A stretch of 64,000 bases of DNA from Trichobilharzia regenti (taxonomy: Eukaryota; Platyhelminthes; Trematoda; Strigeidida; Schistosomatidae): positions 28,009,362 to 28,073,361 of the forward strand of contig OX235262.1 in the NCBI GenBank assembly GCA_944472135.2. Direction: 5' to 3'. Below, one piece after another: positions 58,230 to 64,000 of this stretch. A program made the translations under genes and the position numbers. Under the pieces are notes generated by a model that was given only the letters and a program-made list of their open reading frames with translations, was not told the DNA's origin and ran no database searches. Within the stretch, counting starts at the first letter, position 1; every line of letters begins with the position of its first letter.

Positions 58230-58573
58230 GTTTGGAGATTGACGGTATAGACGTTTGCGAACAGTACTGGGTATATTAACGCAAGATCTTATACCAACAA
58301 CTTCTATAGTATTCGTTTCTCGTGGACCAAATGCAAAGCAAAACGACAGAATCGGTCGTCCTAATTACGAGATATATCTCGGGACCAAAACGGATTCCGA
58401 GATGACTGCTTAACTGGCTAGTGATCGTGCACGAACGTGACATGACAGAGTACCAAATGGAATGGATGCTTGACCGGAAGCCTTCAGCTAAACAAGTCGA
58501 CTTGAACTCTAAGGGTCAGCATCCAATGTTCACTGATGATTCTTATGGTCAATAATTTTGGGGAATTATTTAC
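58230..58573 (-). repeat. 3' LTR of element A, copy 2
   Basis: Reverse complement of 37086-37429. Confidence 0.85.
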
Positions 58574-59058
58574 CGCTACAGGGGTTGTGAGGACCTTAAG
58601 ACAGAGCCAGTCGGAAGTAAAAATAACTCGACTGTGCCCATATGGGGGAAAAATCTACTCCGAGAGGCTAGGTGGTGCCTACTGGTCCATCTACCTATGT
58701 TAATAGGGTGTCTGTGCATCTCTTCCTTGACGCTGTTCGTTGGATCTCGTGCTTCATTTGTTTCTTGTCCAGTGCTCGTCGCACCTGGAACGCTAAGAAC
58801 CTTGCTGAGGAAAATGCACCAAATCGGAGTCTTTTTTAAAAGAAATGATGTGCATTTACCATACAGTAAAATAATGCCAAATCTAGAAAATCGAAAAAGT
58901 ATACATCTAATTTTTTTCGGTGCATGTAACATGTACTGTTAAAGAACAAAAATTTACTTGTGTTTAGTGATACTGTATATAAGAAGATTGATGAGTCTGA
59001 GAAGAAAAAAATAATTAGTACCACAAAACAAATGAGTTGGGTGAATCAGACGACTTCG

Positions 59059-62000
59059 TTAAGTTATATAGGTGTGAAGATATTCTGGGAACCTTACGGT
59101 ACGTCCAGAACGGGTCTTCTCAGAGGGCCCGATAGAATATTCGGTAGCTGTCACCGTGCTAATGGCTTAATCGAGGACTAAATGATCTTCGGTTACTTGT
59201 GGATTGTGAAGTGCGCTTAGCTCTATGCTGATAAAATTACCTTCCAAGTAAGCCGGTTACAGATGGTCGATGCTGACGGTGTCTTCGCGGCCTTTTTCGT
59301 TCAAGACAAAGAATTTATCCGAACGTTTAATTACTTTATAAGGTCCGTCGTATGGGGGTTCCAGAGGCCGACGCACAGAGTCACGACGAACAAATATGTG
59401 TGAAGAAGTTTTCAAACACGGGTGAACAAAAACATCAATGGACTGTGGTCGAAGGGGAGCGGGTTTAACTGAACGCATTGCGTTTGTAAGCCTTCTAACG
59501 TATGAAGCGTGATCTACCGCCGGTGGGAAGCTCGAGGGAGAAACAAATTCACCAGGCAGTCGTAGTGTCGTGACATATACTAGCTCGTCACTAGTACCAC
59601 CGGCATCAGTTTTCAGAGCGTTTCGTATCCCTAGGAGAACTAACGGGAGTGATTCAGTCCAATGGGTGTTGTTTGCAGCTGATAACCCAGCTTTCAAGTG
59701 TCTGTGTAGACGTTCTACCATACCATTAGCTTGAGGATGGTAGGGTGTTGTTCGAAAACGCGTGCAAACTATGATTTTAGTCAGGGCGAAGAATAAACCG
59801 CCTTGGAATTGACCCCCGCGATCTGTTGTTATGAAAGATGGGCATCCAAAGTTTGCGATCCATCGTTCGACAAAGACGCGTGTGACTGTTTCGGCAGATA
59901 CATCCTTGAGGGGTACTGCTTCAGGCCATCGTGTGAAACGATCAATGCAGGTTAAAATATAAGTATATCCATGGGATTCCGGAAGGGGTCCCACCAAATC
60001 TATATGAACGTGTTCGAAACGGGCATCAGGGATAAGAAAGGCACCAAAGGGGCTTTTGGTGTGTCACTACCTTGCACTCTTGGCAGGCTAAGCAAGTGTA
60101 TGCCCACTCCCTTACTTCCTTATTAATACCAGGCCAACAAAACCGACTAGTTACGAGCTTGACGGTAGTTCGAATACCTGGGTGAGATAAGCCATGCAAC
60201 GTATTGAAGACGTTACGGCGATAACTTTTAGACACGATGGGGCGAGGAGTACTCGTGAAAATGTCGCATAGAATAGTATCTCTTCCAATACCTAAGGGTT
60301 TCTCGGCTAATTGCAGTGTTGTTTTCGACAACTCATGTTGAAGCCCAGTATCTTCTTTTTGAAGACGAGGCAGTTTTATAAGGTCAATGCCGTCTATTTG
60401 GTTGAGGGAACGGATGCGCGACAAGGCATCTGCCATAGTGTTGTTCACTCCGGATATATGGCGAACATATGATATAAACAATACTTATGCATGCCTATAC
60501 AACTGGTGTATCCTACATAGGAAGGAATAAATATGTACCTTATTACATTATCATTACTAACTACGCTTACCAATCGTATGTGTAATTTATCGAATTGATG
60601 ATGCTGTAAGCTGGCGTCCATCATGTACAAAAGTGGGAATATACCATTATAATATCCTATGTAAATTGTGAAACGTAGTCCAGTTGTCATGATTCCCTGG
60701 GTGAATGCTTATCTGAAGTTGAGTTCAGAGAGTACGTCGGAGGTTTGTGGTCTGTGAAAATCATGAATTCACAACCCTTCGCTGAATGTCGAAAATGACG
60801 CGTAGCACAGTACATAGCCAGAAGTTCTCTTCAGAATGTGCTGTACTTCGTTTCCGCTAATTGAAGGCGCCTCGGGAAAAAGCGAGTGGTTGCCTCTGTC
60901 TGTTAACTAGTTGTTGTAGAACTGCGCCAACTGCAGCGTCTGATGGATCAACTGAGATATATAACGGTGTCGTTGGATCCTGATGCATTAGAAGTGTGAC
61001 ATCCACAATAGCTTTTAAATCTGAGTGAAAGTTTTCGAGCAGACGCGTCGAGTTCGATAGACTTGTTATTCCCTCGAAGAAGGTCTGTCAATGGCTGAAT
61101 CAGAGAGGCACAGTTGGGAATCAACCGTCGGTAATAACTTACCGAACCGTTAAAAGTGCGAAGACTTTTCACCGCCTGTGGCTCTGGAAGGTTCAGTATG
61201 GCTTCAGCCATAGTAGCCAGTGGGCGAATGCCCTTACAGTCAATAGTATGACTCAGAAAGTCGAGTGAGTCAGTGCCTGTCTGGCACTTTTGAATATTGA
61301 TGGTAACACCATGTTGGCGTAACCTTTCAAATGCCAAGTCCAAGTGCCTAAGGTGAGTTTCCTTGTCTGGACTGGCAATGAGGCAGTCATCTAACTATGT
61401 CTATACAAAGTCGAGACCACGAAATACTCCGTCAATGAAACGTTGGAATGTTTGGGTTGTATTCCGAAGACCGAATGGCATACGTAGAAATTCAAAAAGT
61501 CCGAAAGGCGTATTGATAGCCGTTTTCGGAACATCTTCTGGTGCCATTGGGATTTGGTTATACGCTTTAACCAAGTCGATTTTAGAGAATATAGCCGCGC
61601 CAGATAATGTTTCCGTCAAGTCGTGTATGTGAGGCTATGGATAGCAATCAGGGGTTGTTTCGGCATTCACTCGCCTGTAATCACCAGTGGGTCGCCAATC
61701 GTTGCTATCCCTTTACGGTACAATATGCAGTGGGGATGCCCATGGGCGATTCGATGGTCGAATGATGCCAAGGGTGAGTATATGGTCGAACTCATTTCTA
61801 GCGATTCTCAGTTTGTCAGGAGCAAGTCGTCGTGCTCTAGATATCATGGGCTGTCCTGAGGTCGCAATGTGTTGCATAATATTGCTGGTTATGCACGGTA
61901 GATCGTTAGACGGGCAATTAAGTTCCGGATATTTGTCAACAATAGGTTGAGAATTTGGATCACGGATTGCTTTCGTTTTAACGGGTGACAAGCTGGGGCC

Positions 62001-62367
62001 TGTGTAGGTGATGCCTTTGATAGACAGGCTAGTAGTATTGTAAATCTGTCGTTTTCGGCGGACGTCTACAAGTGAATCATTAGGATTAAGTAGGTCCGTG
62101 CCGATGATGGGCATTGTGACATCGGCGAGAAGGAAAATCCACCGAATAGGTTTGCGTAAGCCAACGTTCAGATAGACGTATTTTCTACCGAAGGTTGCAA
62201 TTGGTTTTCCATTTGCAGTCTGCAAGTTGAAGGTAGGTTCCTTCTGTCGATCTGCTGCTGTAGCAGGAAGGACGCTGACTTCTGCGCCTGTGTCGACTAA
62301 ATAACGGTTCTGGTTGACCACATCGTGAATGTAAAGTAGGCGGCTAGTGCCACCGGCGACGGTTGCC
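59059..62367 (-). pseudogene. Pol of element A, copy 2
   Basis: Same domain order and lesions as copy 1. The integrase core is open at 59997-59257, the protease start at 62321, and the RT stops mirror those at 33944, 34022, 34256 and 34262. One substitution separates the two copies near the end of pol (36414 against 59245). No sign of independent repair or of conversion by a functional copy. Confidence 0.88.
60469..60660 (-). other. 190-bp insertion in element A pol, copy 2
   Basis: Mirror of 34999-35190. Confidence 0.6.
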
Positions 62368-62368
62368 G

Positions 62369-63460
62369 CTAACGCGTGCCAGCAGGATAGTTTCCCACAG
62401 ACTTTGAGACATTTCCAAAGTTACAAGGCTTACGGAAACATTTCGCTGCTTGGCCATAGGTGTTGCGATACCGGTACCAGTCAGGGTTTTTCAGAGAACG
62501 TTGCTTGGACTTAGATTGACTACGTGAGTTTCGCCGTTGAGAGGAGTTCTGACGACGGTAGGAGGAATTGCAAGGTATGTTTGACCTAAGCATCTGCTGG
62601 ATGGAGTTGCATAACATTATCACTGCAGTATCCTTGTGGTGAGAGCAGGCCGTGAGAAAATATGAGCAAGGCTGATTCAACGACCAATCACAGCAAAGTT
62701 AACGTGGCAAAATATGATTCGCAGATAGAGAACTCTATTTGTCAAGGAATCCTGAAACAACCATTCAGAAGCCTGCGTTTGTCTGCCTAACTTCTGATAA
62801 ACAACCAATCATATAACTGCGCTTGTCTACTTGCATAAGCTATAATAATGTGTGTGAAATATGTATAAATATGTGTTGATTTTCATAATGAAAGGATCTG
62901 TTGCCTGGCCCTTGTCTTCTGTTGTTACATCATTACTCGAAGTCTGTTTGGTCACCGAGCATATTTCAGGAACTGACCGCCTTGTTATTTCTAGAATTTT
63001 ATCTGCAGAAATAGCTAAGTCATCTATAATAACACCCTGAAGTGTCACAAGTACGGTCTGCACGGACTGTGGCAGCTTGGATAAGAAGAGTTCCCTGAAA
63101 GGTCCTTCATCGAACTGACTTTGGCCAATAACCTCTGTCATCCTTGTCAGCTTGCTCACGGCTGACTGATCCCCTAACTCGATGTTACGAAATAATTCGT
63201 CCAGACACTGTCGATCCGTGAGAACGTTTCTCCTGAGGAGGGATGCTTTCAGCAACTCGTGCGAGTCACTTACCTATGGACTCGACATCTGCACAGTTGC
63301 ATACTTGCTGAATCCCCGCGGTAGGGCGTGAATAACTGCAAGGAACTGTGAACTCAGCTATCTGAAATCGCGTTTCAGCATTATCTGGCCAATATGGTAC
63401 TAGCTGAATGGTTTTAGCAGTTGAGCTAATACGAATGACCTTGGGACTAGGATCACTCAT
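62369..63460 (-). pseudogene. Gag of element A, copy 2, broken
   Basis: Mirror of 32199-33290, with the same frameshift near the start and the same solo LTR insertion. Gag pieces read 63460-63266, 63255-62930 and 62634-62369. Confidence 0.8.
62635..62929 (+). mobile_element. C-family solo LTR in gag of A, copy 2
   Basis: Mirror of 32730-33024. Because the insertion is in both arms, it came before the inverted duplication. Confidence 0.85.
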
Positions 63461-63572
63461 GATGAAAAGCATGTAGAATAAAATATAGTTCAAGAACAAA
63501 TACAAAAAGGAGCGAACTCACCGAGGTTATATTAGTATTTATCGAAGATGAACTTCGCGGTTGGGTTCACCA

Positions 63573-63916
63573 GTTTAGAGGTTGATGGTATAGACGTTTG
63601 CGAACAGTACTGGGTATATTAACGCAAGATCTTATACCAACAACTTCTATAGTATTCGTTTCTCGTGGACCAAATGCAAAGCAAAACGACAGAATCGGTC
63701 GTCCTAATTACGAGATATATCTCGGGACCAAAACGGATTCCGAGATGACTGCTTAACTGGCTAGTGATCGTGCACGAACGTGACATGACAGAGTACCAAA
63801 TGGAATGGATGCTTGACCGGAAGCCTTCAGCTAAACAAGTCGACTTGAACTCTAAGGGTCAGCATCCAATGTTCACTGATGATTCTTATGGTCAATAATT
63901 TTGGGGAATTATTTAC
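63573..63916 (-). repeat. 5' LTR of element A, copy 2
   Basis: Reverse complement of 31743-32086, followed by 84 bp that mirror the left flank up to the window end. Confidence 0.85.
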
Positions 63917-64000
63917 TGGTACTAGGCCTTCTGTTGCTACTGTAATTATGGTATTTAGTAAAGTCTAATTCGTCATCAATATCTCCCAGAGAAATTACCA

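Larger units (their letters stand above)
58230..63916 (-). mobile_element. Element A, copy 2 (right arm)
   Basis: Exact mirror of 31743-37429 with very few base changes. It includes the same stops, frameshifts, antisense solo LTR (62635-62929, now plus) and 190-bp insertion (60469-60660). LTRs are at 58230-58573 and 63573-63916. Confidence 0.88.
55369..64000 (-). repeat. Right arm of giant inverted duplication
   Basis: 8632 bp inside the window, reverse complement of 31659-38614 plus 49261-50936, and it probably runs past the window end. It lacks element C, the BEL element and the tandem duplicate of the left arm. Confidence 0.95.

Overview
The window reads as repeat-dominated nuclear DNA of a metazoan, most likely a schistosome blood fluke (Platyhelminthes, Schistosoma). 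That placement is an inference from the mix of elements: Ty3/gypsy and BEL/Pao LTR retrotransposons, a CR1-like LINE, a Penelope-like GIY-YIG relic and a tRNA-derived SINE, all in AT-rich DNA without compact genes. No complete host protein gene is visible. Two short stretches look like orphan host exons.

Left part (1-29346): a tandem array with a period of about 1.98 kb. Every unit carries one minus-strand tRNA-Pro(UGG) gene with intact A and B boxes and a T4 Pol III terminator. Ten copies are identical over the tRNA. The eleventh, at the array edge, has a broken T-stem pair. The array enters from outside the window. Unit 0 is split by 3.3 kb of foreign DNA (534-3879: candidate exon, SINE with 13-bp target-site duplications, GIY-YIG relic) and by a gypsy element, D (4141-9033), which has an uninterrupted 1395-codon gag-pol frame between strongly diverged LTRs. 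The array ends where a broken CR1-like LINE begins (29347-31248).

Right part (31659-64000): a very large inverted duplication. Positions x and 95659-x are reverse complements from 31659 to 38614 with no net indel. After an insertion of 10646 bp in the left arm the pairing resumes as 106305-x until 50936/55369. Each arm holds a degenerate gypsy element (A), solo LTRs, and part of a second relic (E). The left arm alone gained a nearly intact gypsy element C (38619-43122, 4-bp target-site duplication). It also has a 2.15-kb tandem duplication whose junction is occupied by a gag-only BEL-type element (43195-47169). The right arm keeps the empty site for C.

The spacer between the arms (50937-55368) is a nest of BEL LTR pieces, a 42-bp hairpin, a gypsy-A LTR broken by a solo BEL LTR and by a 1.4-kb segment with a possible exon, and the rest of relic E. 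Apart from the tRNA genes, the plausible functional units are element D and perhaps the young elements C and BEL; nearly everything else is decayed mobile DNA.
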